In this document: positions 33,155-43,783 of the stretch, in pieces | How positions within the stretch are numbered: position 1 is the first letter of the stretch | Layout: each line of letters starts with the position of its first letter | NCBI RefSeq assembly: GCF_947492815.1 | Contig: NZ_CANLOB010000004.1 | Coordinates: 62,001 to 126,000, forward strand | Direction of reading: 5' to 3' | Origin: an uncultured Dokdonia sp. | Lineage (GTDB): Bacteria > Bacteroidota > Bacteroidia > Flavobacteriales > Flavobacteriaceae | DNA: 64,000 nt | Position numbers and translations under genes: made by a program | Notes under the pieces: model-generated | The model's input: only the letters and a program-made list of their open reading frames with translations | Database searches by the model: none | Told to the model about the DNA's origin: nothing

Positions 33155-36127
33155 CTACATTTTAACTTCTTCGGGTTTTGTGTAATTAAATAGATAATCA
33201 ATATCCATTTCTTGAACTTTACCTAATTTTTGTAACGTTTTAAAATCTATATCATTTTTATTACCAATAACCATCACATTATAATTCTCTCCTTTAATGT
33301 TAGTATCAAAAAACTGTCGTAAATCATCCATCGTCATATCCTTAATGGCATTGTACATCTGCTCTCTGTTATCATTATCTATACCTAATTTTTTTAGCCT
33401 TTCATAATTCCAAAACACATTTGACTTTGTAATACGTTGCGCTGCAAGCTTTTTTAATGTTGCTTCTTTAGCTGCATTAAATTGTTTTTCTGCTTCAGGC
33501 ATGTTATTCATCAATTCCATCATAGCATCTATTGCTTCTGGCATTTTGTTAGCTTGCGTTCCCATATAAGCCATCACATAATTGCTATCTTCCTTTTTAC
33601 TAGCCGTCGAATAACTAGAAAAAGCAGAATATGCTAATGATTTAGATTCTCTAATCTCTTGAAAAACAATAGATGATAATCCACTGCCAAAATACGTATT
33701 AAATAATGATGATGCAGCCATATTTTCGGCTTTGAAAGGATTTCCTTTTGCTAAGAATAGCATTTCAGATTGCACCATATCAAAATCAACAAAATATACA
33801 TTCCCTCCGGTTTCTTTTTCTAAATACACCATGGCTTCTGGATATGATTTTAATTCTTCAGAAACCTTGTGATTTGTATTTAAAGCGGTTACAGCAGCAT
33901 CTATATCCTTTCCATAGTAAAAAACACGTTGCTCAAAATTTTTCATTCCTTTGATAATGTCAACTAGTTTCGTAGGACTCATGTTACTAAGTTCGTCTGC
34001 TTGAAAAATATTTCTTAAACGTGAGTTGTCGCCATATTTTCCATAATTCATTAATCCATTCCAAAGAATATTTCTTTTTTGAGATTTACCATCAGATCTA
34101 CCTTTTATAATAGATGCTACATATTTATTATAAGCTTCTTGATCTGGCACTGCATTATTCCAAAGATGTTCTAAAAGCTCTAATCCTTTTGGTAAGTTTT
34201 CTTTTAATCCATTTAATCCAACATAAGTTGTCTCAGCTCCTGCACTTACATAATAGTTAACACCTAACTTATAAAATTCTTTTTTCAATTCTTCAGCAGA
34301 ATATTTATCAGTACCTAAATACTCCATATATCCAGCTGCGAGACCTAACTGCTTATCATTATCACTTCCCATATCAAAAATGATATTCATATCAAACAAA
34401 TCATTATTTTCATTATTGATATAAGCAATTTTAATCCCATTATCCATTTTAGTTTCTTTGATTTCCTTTTTGTAATCAATGAATTTAGGTTTTAATGGGA
34501 GTGATTCTATTTTATTAAAATTCAATAAAAAAGGAGAACTCATCTCTCTATTTACATGAACAGGTGTAATTCCTGGGTTTTCAACTTTTACAATTGATGC
34601 ATCTTCACCTTGACGCTTATACGTAACTACATAATTATCATTATAGAAAGTGTTTGCAAAATCAACTAATTCTTGTTTTGAAATTTTCTTCAAATCATCT
34701 AAAAACTGTATTTTATTTTTCCAACTCTCATCTTTAATAAACGCATCTACATACATATTTGCCAATGCAGAGTTATTTTCATATTGTTGGGTTTGACTCA
34801 GTTTAAGATCATTAATAACAGCCTCCATCATCCACTCATCAAACTCTCCATTTTTCAATTTTTCGATTTGAGCGAGAAGTAATGATTTAACATCGTCTAA
34901 TGTTTGTCCTTCTTTAGGTCCTCCACTAAATATATGGTATCCATACTCCTTTAAGAATGTTGTGTTACATCCAGCATATTGTACCAATTGTTTTTGATTT
35001 AAATTTAAATCTATTAATCCTGCACTACCATTTGCAAGAATCATATCTGCCATAGTAACAAGTTTTTCTTGTTTTGTGCCAGCACTATTCGTTCTAAAAG
35101 CAATAGAGATACTTTCAGCTGTTGGGCCAAAAACTTCTTTTACTACAGTGGTAGTAATTGGTTGTTCTTTAGGTAAAACAGGATGTGTAAGTTCTTTCTT
35201 TTCAAATTTGCCAAAAACATCATTAATATTCTTGATTGTTGTATCAAAATCAATATCTCCAACCAGTATCATTGCCATATTATTTGGCACATAATATTTG
35301 TCAAAATAATTATTAATATCAACCATTGATGGGTTTTTCAAATGTTTAGCAGTACCAATTGTTGTCTGTTGACCATAAGGATGATTAGGAAATAAACCCT
35401 CTAACATTGCAGCATAACGTTTACGACCATCATTATCTTGGCCTCTATTAAATTCTTCAAAAACGGCTTCTAATTCTGTATGAAATAAACGCAATACTAA
35501 TTGGCTAAAGCGTTCTCCTTCTAGATGCAGCCATTTTTCTAATTCATTTGCTGGTATTTTATTTGTGTAAACAGTTTGTTCAAACCAAGTATATGCATTA
35601 GTTCCTGTAGCTCCAAGTGAAGCCATCATCTTATCATATTCATTAGCAATACTATGATTTGAAGCTTCAAGAGATACTTCATCTATTTTCTTATATAATG
35701 CTAACTTTTTTTCAGGATCTTTTTCTGATCTATGTTGTTCATACAATTTAGAAATCTCATCTAAGTATGTTTTCTCCTTTTCCCAATCGGCAGTTCCAAT
35801 TTGATCTGTACCCTTAAAAACCATATGTTCAAGGTAATGAGCTAAACCAGTAGATTCTTTAGGATCATAATTAGACCCAGCTCTAACAGCTATATATGTT
35901 TGAATTTTAGGTTCCTCTTCATTTTTACTTAAGTATACTTTTAATCCATTATCTAAAGTGTATAGACGTAAACCTGTAGGATCGTTAGTTACAGCTTCAT
36001 AAGCAAATCCATTAGTATCTGTATTCGAAGCTACTGCATATGATACATCCTTGTTTTTATTTTCTGTTTGACAGCTATAAGTCAGAAAGACTATACAAAA
36101 TATTAATAGTAGTTTTATATGTTTCAT
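33155..36127 (-). CDS. M16 family zinc metallopeptidase lipoprotein
   Basis: 990 residues, two M16 halves of about 450 residues. Lipobox TYSC gives a modified Cys19. The first half has the inverted zinc motif HYLEH (97-101) with a downstream glutamate in EAVFEEFNRG; the second half lacks it, as in the inactive C-terminal half of insulysin-type enzymes. It probably degrades peptides in the periplasm. Single gene unit between two terminators. Confidence 0.92.
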   Translation of the reverse strand: MKHIKLLLIFCIVFLTYSCQTENKNKDVSYAVASNTDTNGFAYEAVTNDPTGLRLYTLDNGLKVYLSKNEEEPKIQTYIAVRAGSNYDPKESTGLAHYLEHMVFKGTDQIGTADWEKEKTYLDEISKLYEQHRSEKDPEKKLALYKKIDEVSLEASNHSIANEYDKMMASLGATGTNAYTWFEQTVYTNKIPANELEKWLHLEGERFSQLVLRLFHTELEAVFEEFNRGQDNDGRKRYAAMLEGLFPNHPYGQQTTIGTAKHLKNPSMVDINNYFDKYYVPNNMAMILVGDIDFDTTIKNINDVFGKFEKKELTHPVLPKEQPITTTVVKEVFGPTAESISIAFRTNSAGTKQEKLVTMADMILANGSAGLIDLNLNQKQLVQYAGCNTTFLKEYGYHIFSGGPKEGQTLDDVKSLLLAQIEKLKNGEFDEWMMEAVINDLKLSQTQQYENNSALANMYVDAFIKDESWKNKIQFLDDLKKISKQELVDFANTFYNDNYVVTYKRQGEDASIVKVENPGITPVHVNREMSSPFLLNFNKIESLPLKPKFIDYKKEIKETKMDNGIKIAYINNENNDLFDMNIIFDMGSDNDKQLGLAAGYMEYLGTDKYSAEELKKEFYKLGVNYYVSAGAETTYVGLNGLKENLPKGLELLEHLWNNAVPDQEAYNKYVASIIKGRSDGKSQKRNILWNGLMNYGKYGDNSRLRNIFQADELSNMSPTKLVDIIKGMKNFEQRVFYYGKDIDAAVTALNTNHKVSEELKSYPEAMVYLEKETGGNVYFVDFDMVQSEMLFLAKGNPFKAENMAASSLFNTYFGSGLSSIVFQEIRESKSLAYSAFSSYSTASKKEDSNYVMAYMGTQANKMPEAIDAMMELMNNMPEAEKQFNAAKEATLKKLAAQRITKSNVFWNYERLKKLGIDNDNREQMYNAIKDMTMDDLRQFFDTNIKGENYNVMVIGNKNDIDFKTLQKLGKVQEMDIDYLFNYTKPEEVKM

Positions 36128-36147
36128 GTATCTTAATTTGATTAAAA

Positions 36148-36179
36148 AAATCCGTTATCTATTGCTAGATAACGGATTT
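36148..36179 (-). terminator. Terminator of sucD
   Basis: Perfect 14-bp stem AAATCCGTTATCTA, loop TTGC, T-rich tract on the minus strand. It lies between the sucD stop and the peptidase start. Confidence 0.88.
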
Positions 36180-36211
36180 GTCTTATTTTTATTTTGATAT
36201 AAAATATCTAA

Positions 36212-37084
36212 TTATCCTAAAACTTCAGCAATCTTTTTGCCAATTTCTGCTGGGCTATCAACAACGTGAATACCACATTCTCTCATAATTGCTTTCTTAG
36301 CTTGAGCTGTATCATCACTTCCACCTACAATAGCACCTGCATGTCCCATTGTACGGCCTGCTGGAGCAGTTTCTCCTGCGATAAATCCAACTACAGGCTT
36401 AGTGCTTCCGCTATTTTTATACCAATTTGCAGCATCTGCTTCAAGTTGACCTCCAATTTCTCCAATCATAACAACAGCTTCTGTTTCAGAATCATTGATT
36501 AATAATTCTACAGCTTCTTTTGTAGTAGTTCCAATAATTGGATCTCCACCTATTCCGATAGCAGTTGTAATTCCAAGACCTTGTTTTACTACTTGATCTG
36601 CTGCTTCGTAGGTAAGTGTTCCAGATTTTGATACAATTCCTACACGTCCTTTCTTAAATACAAATCCTGGCATGATTCCTACTTTAGCTTCTCCGGGAGT
36701 AATTACTCCAGGGCAGTTAGGTCCTACTAAACGACATGCTTTGTCTTTGATATAATCTGAAGCTTTAATCATATCGGCAACAGGAATACCTTCTGTGATT
36801 GTAATAATAACTTTAATACCCGCATCTGCAGCTTCCATAATTGCATCTGCTGCAAAAGCTGGGGGAACAAAAATGATTGTTGTATCAGCTCCTAATTTCT
36901 GAACTGCTTCTTCTACAGTATTATAAACAGGACGATCAAGGTGTGTTTGTCCTCCTTTACCTGGAGTAACACCACCTACTACATTTGTTCCGTATTCAAT
37001 CATTTGGCTAGCGTGAAATGTACCTTCACTACCTGTAAATCCTTGAACAATAATTTTCGAATCTTTATTTACTAAAACGCTCAT
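36212..37084 (-). CDS. sucD: Succinyl-CoA synthetase alpha subunit
   Basis: 290 residues. CoA-binding Rossmann domain ([13 protein letters not shown]), the ATP-grasp-linked PNCPGVI segment, and [11 protein letters not shown] with the phosphorylated histidine near 246. Forms succinyl-CoA ligase with SucB (not in this window) in the TCA cycle. In Bacteroidota, sucD commonly follows the efp-lpx block, as here. Confidence 0.96.
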   Translation of the reverse strand: MSVLVNKDSKIIVQGFTGSEGTFHASQMIEYGTNVVGGVTPGKGGQTHLDRPVYNTVEEAVQKLGADTTIIFVPPAFAADAIMEAADAGIKVIITITEGIPVADMIKASDYIKDKACRLVGPNCPGVITPGEAKVGIMPGFVFKKGRVGIVSKSGTLTYEAADQVVKQGLGITTAIGIGGDPIIGTTTKEAVELLINDSETEAVVMIGEIGGQLEADAANWYKNSGSTKPVVGFIAGETAPAGRTMGHAGAIVGGSDDTAQAKKAIMRECGIHVVDSPAEIGKKIAEVLG

Positions 37085-37146
37085 TGTTTGTTTTTAAGTT
37101 TTCTATTGCAAAAATAGTTTTTTGTGGGCTTTTGTCGAAGGTATTT

Positions 37147-37560
37147 TTACAAATTTACACCTCGGTATGAAATCATAGCTTCTTGATCTTCTTCTGCAGG
37201 TTGACTCATTTGATATCCTTTATACATCAAACCGTCTTTTATCTCCCAAATCGCTACAAAATGGGCTACAGGAACTTCTTCACTTGGATTTTCTATAGTA
37301 CTAACAAAAAAAGTAAATCGTATCGTAACATTAGTACCTTCTTCTAATAAGTGTGTGATTTCACAACGTACACTTTCAAAAGATTTTGAGGCTTCTGAAG
37401 TAACTTCAGAAATATCTTCTATACGCATGTGTGAATATCCAGTTCTTGCATTCCAGAAAAGTTCCATTTCTGGATGAAGGTGTTTTTTTACATTTGCATT
37501 TTCATTAAAAAAATCTGATGTGTAAAAATCACTTACAATACTTTTACCACTTGTACTCAT
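37147..37560 (-). CDS. NTF2/SnoaL-like protein
   Basis: 137 residues in one alpha+beta cone domain (HPEMELFWNARTGYSHM, then ETIRFTFFVST-type strands). Probably a small ligand-binding or uncharacterised enzyme. Overlaps the LpxD-like gene by four bases, so part of the lipid A/efp operon. No catalytic residue can be pointed to. Confidence 0.75.
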   Translation of the reverse strand: MSTSGKSIVSDFYTSDFFNENANVKKHLHPEMELFWNARTGYSHMRIEDISEVTSEASKSFESVRCEITHLLEEGTNVTIRFTFFVSTIENPSEEVPVAHFVAIWEIKDGLMYKGYQMSQPAEEDQEAMISYRGVNL

Positions 37561-38495
37561 TTCTTATTCTTTATTAGTTCTATTAATTCTGGCACCATTC
37601 TAAGATTGGCGATCTCTTTATATTTTTCTCTAAAATCTCCTGCGGGTGTTCCAAAATAACTCTTTTTACCTTCTAGAGATTTACTCACACCACTTTGTGC
37701 AGAAATAACAGCTTTCTCCCCTATTGTAATACCGCTAGTAACTCCTACTTGACCCCAAAGCGTAACTTCATCTTCAATAATAACACATCCAGCAATACCT
37801 GTTTGCGATGCTATTAATACTTTTTTGCCTATTGATGTATCATGACCAATATGCACTTGATTGTCAATTTTTGTTCCTTCTCCTATCGTGGTATCACCGG
37901 TCACTCCTTTGTCTATGGTACAGGCAGCACCTATATCTACATGATCTTTTACCACAACTCTTCCTCCAGATTTTAATTTATCAAATCCTTCCGGGCGTTT
38001 TTTATAATAAAAAGCATCAGCTCCTAATACGGTTCCTGCATGAATGGTAACATGATCTCCAATCACTGTATGATCATAGATACTGACATTAGAGTGAATC
38101 AAACAGTTTTTGCCTATAGTGACATGATTGCCAACAAATGTATTGGGCTGTATCACAGTGCCTTTCCCTATAATAGCCGTGTCTGCTATTGTTTTGGAAG
38201 CACTCATGAACGCTTTAAAATAGTCTGTAAGTTTATTAAAATCTCTAAATGGATCATCAGAAATTAATAATGCTTTTCCTTCTGGGCAGTCTACTTCTTT
38301 ATTTATAAGTACAATCGTTGCTGCACTTTCTAATGCTTTTGAGTAGTATTTTGGATGATCTACAAATACAATATCGCCAGGTGTTACCACATGAATTTCG
38401 TTCATGCCTAATACAGGAAAGTTAGCATCTCCAATTGGCGTTGCTTGAATAATAGTAGCAATTTGTTGTAAAGTATGTGCTTGAGGAAATTTCAC
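37557..38495 (-). CDS. LpxD-like acyltransferase, second paralogue
   Basis: 312 residues. N-terminal LpxD domain followed by a left-handed beta helix (IGKGTVIQPNTFVGNHVTIG and others) ending in the UDP-3-O-acyl-glucosamine N-acyltransferase tail. It is more divergent than the lpxD gene at 41405. In Bacteroidota such a second copy commonly sits downstream of efp. It may transfer a different acyl group or act on another sugar. Confidence 0.8.
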   Translation of the reverse strand: MKFPQAHTLQQIATIIQATPIGDANFPVLGMNEIHVVTPGDIVFVDHPKYYSKALESAATIVLINKEVDCPEGKALLISDDPFRDFNKLTDYFKAFMSASKTIADTAIIGKGTVIQPNTFVGNHVTIGKNCLIHSNVSIYDHTVIGDHVTIHAGTVLGADAFYYKKRPEGFDKLKSGGRVVVKDHVDIGAACTIDKGVTGDTTIGEGTKIDNQVHIGHDTSIGKKVLIASQTGIAGCVIIEDEVTLWGQVGVTSGITIGEKAVISAQSGVSKSLEGKKSYFGTPAGDFREKYKEIANLRMVPELIELIKNKK

Positions 38496-38516
38496 GCTAA
38501 GGTTTTTTTTAAAGAA

Positions 38517-39083
38517 TTACTCTTTAATTCTTTCTTTATATGTCCCTTTTGCTGTTTCAATTTTTATTTTATCACCTTCATTAATAAATAAAGGCACATT
38601 TACTCTAGCACCTGTTTCTACAGTAGCAGGTTTTGTAGCATTTGTAGCAGTATTTCCTTTTACTCCAGGTTCTGTATGTGTTACTTCTAAGATAACACTA
38701 GCAGGCATATCTACAGATAAAGGTGCTTGGTCTTCAGAATTAATCAATACAGTTACTACATTACCTTCTTTTAGGAATTCGGCAGCATCTATTGTTTCTT
38801 TTTGCAGCGTTATCTGATTATAATCTTCTACATTCATAAAGTGATATGTATCTCCTTCTGGATATAAAAATTGAAATTTATGTGTTTCAACACGTACTTC
38901 TTCTATTTTATGACCTGCAGAAAAGGTATTATCAATTACTTTTCCTGTTGTAACACTTTTCATTTTAGTACGTACAAAAGCTGGTCCTTTTCCAGGTTTT
39001 ACGTGTAAGAATTCAATGATTTTATAAATATCATGATTATAATGAATACATAATCCGTTACGAATGTCTGATGTTGTTGCCAT
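38517..39083 (-). CDS. efp: Elongation factor P
   Basis: 188 residues with the three EF-P domains. The KOW-like N-terminal domain reads KPGKGPAFVRTKMKS, with the modified-residue loop PGKGPAF; the C-terminus has GARVNVPLFINEGDKIKI. It rescues ribosomes stalled at polyproline. Located in the lpx block as in most Bacteroidota. Confidence 0.96.
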   Translation of the reverse strand: MATTSDIRNGLCIHYNHDIYKIIEFLHVKPGKGPAFVRTKMKSVTTGKVIDNTFSAGHKIEEVRVETHKFQFLYPEGDTYHFMNVEDYNQITLQKETIDAAEFLKEGNVVTVLINSEDQAPLSVDMPASVILEVTHTEPGVKGNTATNATKPATVETGARVNVPLFINEGDKIKIETAKGTYKERIKE

Positions 39084-39171
39084 ATGTTCGGTGCGTATAG
39101 TATATGAAATGAACTATACTGCTATTTTTAAGTTAAACGTTTATTGTCTGATCTTGTGATCTTGTTCTATA

Positions 39172-39187
39172 TGCTTTCGCGAAAGCG
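39172..39187. repeat. Palindromic repeat between lpxA and efp
   Basis: TGCTTTCGCGAAAGCG, flanked by TAA-type AT sequence, in the 120-base gap between the two genes. Confidence 0.82.
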
Positions 39188-39204
39188 TATACAGAATTTT
39201 TATA

Positions 39205-39990
39205 TTAATTATTACTGAAATATCCTTTCATAATACCACGCTGAGAGTTTCTAATAAATTGTAATATTTCATCTCTCTCAGGAGTAGCTTCCATTTCTGC
39301 TTCTATAATTTCTACAGCTTGTGTATTGTTATAGTTTTTTTGATATAGAATTCTAAAAATATTTTGAATCTCACGTATTTTTTCTGTGGTAAAACCGCGA
39401 CGGCGAAGTCCAATAGAATTGATACCTACATAGCTTAATGGCTCTCTACCTGCTTTTACAAAAGGAGGCACATCTTTTCTCACAAGAGATCCTCCCGTGA
39501 CAAATGCATGACTTCCTATGGTACAAAATTGTTGCACGGCTGCCATTCCAGCTAAAACTACATGTTCTCCTACAGTAATGTGTCCCGCAAGGGTACTATT
39601 ATTAGAAAAAATACAATTATCACCTACAATACAATCATGTGCTATATGGCAATAGGCCATAATCCAGCAATTCTTGCCCACTTCTGTTTTCATACGATCG
39701 GAAGTACCTCTATTAATAGTCACACACTCTCTAATGGTGGTGTTGTCTCCTATTATAGTCACAGTATCTTCATCATTGAATTTTTTGTCTTGAGGAATTG
39801 CAGAAATAACAGCTCCAGGAAAAATACTAACATTTTTACCTATTCGAGCGCCTTCCATGATCGTTACATTGGATCCTATCCAACTCCCTTCTCCTATCAC
39901 AACATTATTATGTATAGTGCTAAAAGGTTCTATAACTACATTTTTTGCAATTTTAGCACCAGGATGCACATATGCCAGCGGTTGGTTCAT
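39205..39990 (-). CDS. lpxA: Acyl-ACP--UDP-GlcNAc O-acyltransferase
   Basis: 261 residues of hexapeptide repeat beta helix (VIEPFSTIHNNVVIG) with the catalytic histidine in AYCHIAHDCIVGD, and the LRRRGFTTEKI C-terminal domain. First step of lipid A synthesis. Preceded by lpxC/fabZ with an 11-base gap. Confidence 0.95.
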   Translation of the reverse strand: MNQPLAYVHPGAKIAKNVVIEPFSTIHNNVVIGEGSWIGSNVTIMEGARIGKNVSIFPGAVISAIPQDKKFNDEDTVTIIGDNTTIRECVTINRGTSDRMKTEVGKNCWIMAYCHIAHDCIVGDNCIFSNNSTLAGHITVGEHVVLAGMAAVQQFCTIGSHAFVTGGSLVRKDVPPFVKAGREPLSYVGINSIGLRRRGFTTEKIREIQNIFRILYQKNYNNTQAVEIIEAEMEATPERDEILQFIRNSQRGIMKGYFSNN

Positions 39991-40001
39991 TTATATGAAT
40001 G

Positions 40002-41408
40002 TTAGTTGTTTTTTACTTTAACGATTTGAGCCATAATTTCGGCTTCTGATACGAGTCTCCCATTTGCATAGGCTCTCGCTTGCATTTGACATATTCCTCT
40101 TCGTATAGGAGACATCAAATCTAGCTTAAAAATAAGCGTATCTCCAGGAACTACTTGTTGTTTATAACGTACATTATCTATTTTTAATAAGTACGTTAAG
40201 TAATTTTCTGGATCAGGAACTGTACTAAGTACTAATATCCCTCCAGTTTGCGCCATAGCTTCTATCTGTAAAACACCAGGCATTACTGGTGCTCCTGGGA
40301 AATGACCTACAAAAAATGGTTCGTTCATCGTCACATTTTTCATTCCTATTACATAGGTATCTGTCAATTCTAATATTTTATCGACTAGTAAAAACGGAGG
40401 GCGATGTGGTAACATCTCCATAATTTGATTTACATCTTTTACTGGAGGTGCATGTAAATCTACATCAGGAACATGGTTACGACGTTCTGTTTTAATAATT
40501 TTTTGAAGCTTTTTTGCAAACTGTGTATTTACATAGTGCCCTGGCTTATTAGCGATTACTTTTCCTTTGACACGTGTTCCTATTAAAGCCAAATCTCCAA
40601 TAACATCTAACAGTTTGTGACGTGCAGCTTCATTAGGATGGTGTAAGGTAAGGTTATCTAGAATACCGTTAGGTTTTACAGCAATATGCTCTTTATTAAA
40701 TGCGACACGTAGTTTTTCCATTGTTTTAGGAGATAATTCCTTGTCTACATAGACAATGGCATTATTAAGATCACCTCCTTTTATTAAACCATGCTCTAAG
40801 AGCATTTCTATTTCATGTAAAAAGCTAAATGTACGACTATCAGAGATTTCTTTTTTAAATTCTGAAAGGTGTTTTATACTTGCATTTTGAGTGCCTAATA
40901 CTTTAGTCCCAAAATCAACCATAGTCGTAACTTGATATTCATCTGCAGGCATTAAAATAATTTCGCTTCCAGATTCTTCATCTACATAAGAAATTACTTC
41001 TTTTACTACATATTCATTACGACATTCTTCTTGTTCTTGTATTCCTGCTTTTTCTAATGCTTCTACAAAGAATTTTGAAGAACCATCCATGATAGGGGGT
41101 TCTGATGCATTAAGTTCTATTAGGATGTTATCTATTTCTAGTCCTACACAAGCGGCAAGGACATGTTCTGTAGTTTGAATAGTAACGCCATTTTTTTCAA
41201 GATTTGTTCCTCTTTGTGTATTGGTTACTAATGATGCATCTGCATTAATAATAGGACTACCCTCTAGATCCACACGTTGAAATTTATATCCGTGATTTTC
41301 TTTAGCGGGTTTAAAAGTCATCGTCACATTATCTCCGGTATGTAATCCTACACCAGTAAGCGTAACTTCTTTGGCTATTGTACATTGTTGAGTTCTAGCT
41401 TCACTCAT
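40002..41408 (-). CDS. lpxC/fabZ: Bifunctional LpxC deacetylase / FabZ dehydratase
   Basis: 468 residues. The LpxC part (about 1-300) has the VGLHTG start, TTEHVLAA and the KLLDVIGD zinc-site segment. The FabZ part (about 320-468) has [11 protein letters not shown] (333-343) and [11 protein letters not shown] (368-378). LpxC commits UDP-acyl-GlcNAc to lipid A; FabZ dehydrates 3-hydroxyacyl-ACP. The fusion is characteristic of Bacteroidota. It overlaps lpxD by four bases. Confidence 0.97.
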   Translation of the reverse strand: MSEARTQQCTIAKEVTLTGVGLHTGDNVTMTFKPAKENHGYKFQRVDLEGSPIINADASLVTNTQRGTNLEKNGVTIQTTEHVLAACVGLEIDNILIELNASEPPIMDGSSKFFVEALEKAGIQEQEECRNEYVVKEVISYVDEESGSEIILMPADEYQVTTMVDFGTKVLGTQNASIKHLSEFKKEISDSRTFSFLHEIEMLLEHGLIKGGDLNNAIVYVDKELSPKTMEKLRVAFNKEHIAVKPNGILDNLTLHHPNEAARHKLLDVIGDLALIGTRVKGKVIANKPGHYVNTQFAKKLQKIIKTERRNHVPDVDLHAPPVKDVNQIMEMLPHRPPFLLVDKILELTDTYVIGMKNVTMNEPFFVGHFPGAPVMPGVLQIEAMAQTGGILVLSTVPDPENYLTYLLKIDNVRYKQQVVPGDTLIFKLDLMSPIRRGICQMQARAYANGRLVSEAEIMAQIVKVKNN

Positions 41409-42427
41409 TGATTTATCTTTTTTTCGAGTTGATTAACCGTTTGAACTATTTTAGGTAAGTTTTTAAAATGCACATATGATCGGTTCCAATCTGCATATCC
41501 AAATGACGGAGATCCTTGGAGTACTTCATCATCTTTTATATTACGTCCAATTCCTGACTGCGCTTGAATACGAACACGATCCCCTATTGTGATATGGCCA
41601 GCAATTCCTACTTGTCCACCAATCAGACAATTTTTACCAATTTTTGTAGAACCTGCAACTCCTGTCTGTGCAGCAATCGCTGTATGAGCTCCTATTTCTA
41701 CATTATGAGCAATCTGTATTTGATTATCTAATTTTACACCTTCTCTAATCACTGTAGATCCTAGTGTAGCTCTGTCAATAGTGGTTCCAGCTCCAATATC
41801 TACATAATCTTCTATAATAACATTACCTGTTTGCGGTACTTTGCTATACTCTCCTTTTTCATTTGGTGTAAAACCAAATCCATCTGCTCCAACAATAGCA
41901 CCACTATGTATATATACAGAATCGCCTATAACACAATCAGAATATACTTTTGCTCCTGAGAATAATACGCAATTATCACCTATAACCACATTGTCTCCGA
42001 CATATGCATTAGGATAAATTTTTACATTATTTCCAATTTTTACGTTATCACCTAAATATGAAAATGCCCCTAAATAAAGGCCATCACCATAAGTAGCAGA
42101 TTCAGAAATATAACTTGGTTGCTCTATTCCTGATTTATTAAGTTTTACTTGATTGTAATATTCTAACAACTTTGAGAATGACTTATAAGCATCTTCTACT
42201 CTTATGAGTGTAGTGTCTATTTCATTTTCAAGTTCAAAATCTGTATTAACAATGGCAATAGATGCTTTTGTCGTATATAAGTAAGGTGTATATTTAGGAT
42301 TTGCTAGAAATGTAAGAGATCCAGATGTTCCTTCTTCTATTTTTGCAAGTTTAGAAACTTGTACTTCGGGATTACCTTCAACTGTACCTTCTAATATTCC
42401 TGCTATTTGGGCTGCTGTAAATTTCAT
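41405..42427 (-). CDS. lpxD: UDP-3-O-acylglucosamine N-acyltransferase
   Basis: 340 residues from the ATG at 42427 ([19 protein letters not shown]); an ATG at 42445 would add six residues not seen in the family. N-terminal uridine-binding domain followed by hexapeptide repeats; the acyltransferase loop has [16 protein letters not shown]. The gene starts 24 bases after the HD gene stop. Third step of lipid A synthesis. Confidence 0.95.
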   Translation of the reverse strand: MKFTAAQIAGILEGTVEGNPEVQVSKLAKIEEGTSGSLTFLANPKYTPYLYTTKASIAIVNTDFELENEIDTTLIRVEDAYKSFSKLLEYYNQVKLNKSGIEQPSYISESATYGDGLYLGAFSYLGDNVKIGNNVKIYPNAYVGDNVVIGDNCVLFSGAKVYSDCVIGDSVYIHSGAIVGADGFGFTPNEKGEYSKVPQTGNVIIEDYVDIGAGTTIDRATLGSTVIREGVKLDNQIQIAHNVEIGAHTAIAAQTGVAGSTKIGKNCLIGGQVGIAGHITIGDRVRIQAQSGIGRNIKDDEVLQGSPSFGYADWNRSYVHFKNLPKIVQTVNQLEKKINQ

Positions 42428-42450
42428 GTGTGGCAAAAATAACAAAAAAC

Positions 42451-43680
42451 TTAGTCTTTAGGTTTGGGGTAGCACATATAGTTTTTAACGACTTCTTTAG
42501 TTAGCGATTTTAAACTTAATTGATCACTAGCTTTTACTACATCTACAATCTTACCATTTGGTAATACAATATTAATTCCTCCTTGTGTATAATTATACCC
42601 TTGATTTGATATTTTGCCTGTAAAAACAAAATAAGAAGCCTCGTATGGAGTGATGTCATACTGCTGTGTTAATGTATCTATATGTTTTTGTTTTTTCTCT
42701 TCAGAAAAGGGCTTTTTACGAATCTTTACTTTTAATAAATCTCTATTTATGATAGACTTGGATAACTCACTAAGTACAAAATCATCTGTATAACACCATT
42801 CTTTCATAGCTGATATAATGTCATAATCATCTAATTTTGAAAACGTATCGAGTGCATCTTTAAAATTATCTTGATCAATCTTATTTTTTAAAAAATAGGA
42901 TAATGCTGTACTTGCAGGAAGATCAACGCCATTATGAGAAACTTCTTTTGCACGTTTTAATACACGTGTAATTAATTGTTCTGCAACGACTCCCGTTTTA
43001 TGTAAGTACACTTGCCAATACATAAGACGCCTAGCTACTAAGAATTTTTCTACCGTGTATACGCCTTTTTCTTCAACGACTAATTGGTCTTCAAAAACAT
43101 TAAGCATTGCTATAATACGATCTGTATTAATATTTCCTTCAGCCATTCCTGTATAGAAACTATCTCGTTTTAAATAGTCTGTACGATCCATGTCTAATTG
43201 GCCAGAAACAAGCTGATTTAAAAACTTACGGGTATATGTTCCTTGAAATATTTGGAGTGCTAGCGTTAAACTTCCGTTAAACTCTCTGTTTAAAGCTTCC
43301 ATAAAAGCAATAGATATCTGCTCATGATGTACGTTTTCAATGATACTTTCCTCCATTGCATGTGAAAATGGACCATGTCCAATATCATGCAATAGTATAG
43401 CTATGAGCGTGGCTTCTTCTTCTTCTTTAGAAATAACAACGCCTTTGTTTTTAAGGGTTGTCAATGCTTTCTGCATAATATGCAAACATCCTATCGCATG
43501 GTGAAAACGTGTATGATGTGCTCCTGGATATACCAAATATGAAAGTCCCATTTGAGTAATACGACGTAAACGTTGGAAATACGGATGCTGAATCAATTTA
43601 AAAATAACGCCATTAGGTATGGTAATAAAACCATAAATGGGATCGTTAATTATAGTAACTTTGGTAGCCTGTTTTATCAC
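42451..43680 (-). CDS. HD-domain phosphohydrolase (dGTPase/SAMHD1-like)
   Basis: 409 residues. HD motif residues HTRFHHAIG (H56-H61), [12 protein letters not shown] (97-108) with the H98-D99 pair, and a distal aspartate in [12 protein letters not shown]. The family hydrolyses dNTPs or acts on other phosphorylated nucleotides. It is conserved upstream of lpxD in Bacteroidota and divergent from porX. Confidence 0.9.
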   Translation of the reverse strand: MIKQATKVTIINDPIYGFITIPNGVIFKLIQHPYFQRLRRITQMGLSYLVYPGAHHTRFHHAIGCLHIMQKALTTLKNKGVVISKEEEEATLIAILLHDIGHGPFSHAMEESIIENVHHEQISIAFMEALNREFNGSLTLALQIFQGTYTRKFLNQLVSGQLDMDRTDYLKRDSFYTGMAEGNINTDRIIAMLNVFEDQLVVEEKGVYTVEKFLVARRLMYWQVYLHKTGVVAEQLITRVLKRAKEVSHNGVDLPASTALSYFLKNKIDQDNFKDALDTFSKLDDYDIISAMKEWCYTDDFVLSELSKSIINRDLLKVKIRKKPFSEEKKQKHIDTLTQQYDITPYEASYFVFTGKISNQGYNYTQGGINIVLPNGKIVDVVKASDQLSLKSLTKEVVKNYMCYPKPKD

Positions 43681-43746
43681 AGAGTAATTTAAAGAGTTTA
43701 AACAAATATACCACTAATCATACTAGCTTTTATGAGAGTTCTTATT

Positions 43747-43762
43747 TGCTTTCGCGAAAGCG
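43747..43762. repeat. Palindromic repeat between the HD gene and porX
   Basis: TGCTTTCGCGAAAGCG in the 103-base divergent gap, 22 bases before the porX start. Confidence 0.82.
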
Positions 43763-43783
43763 TATAAACACACCACACAATAT

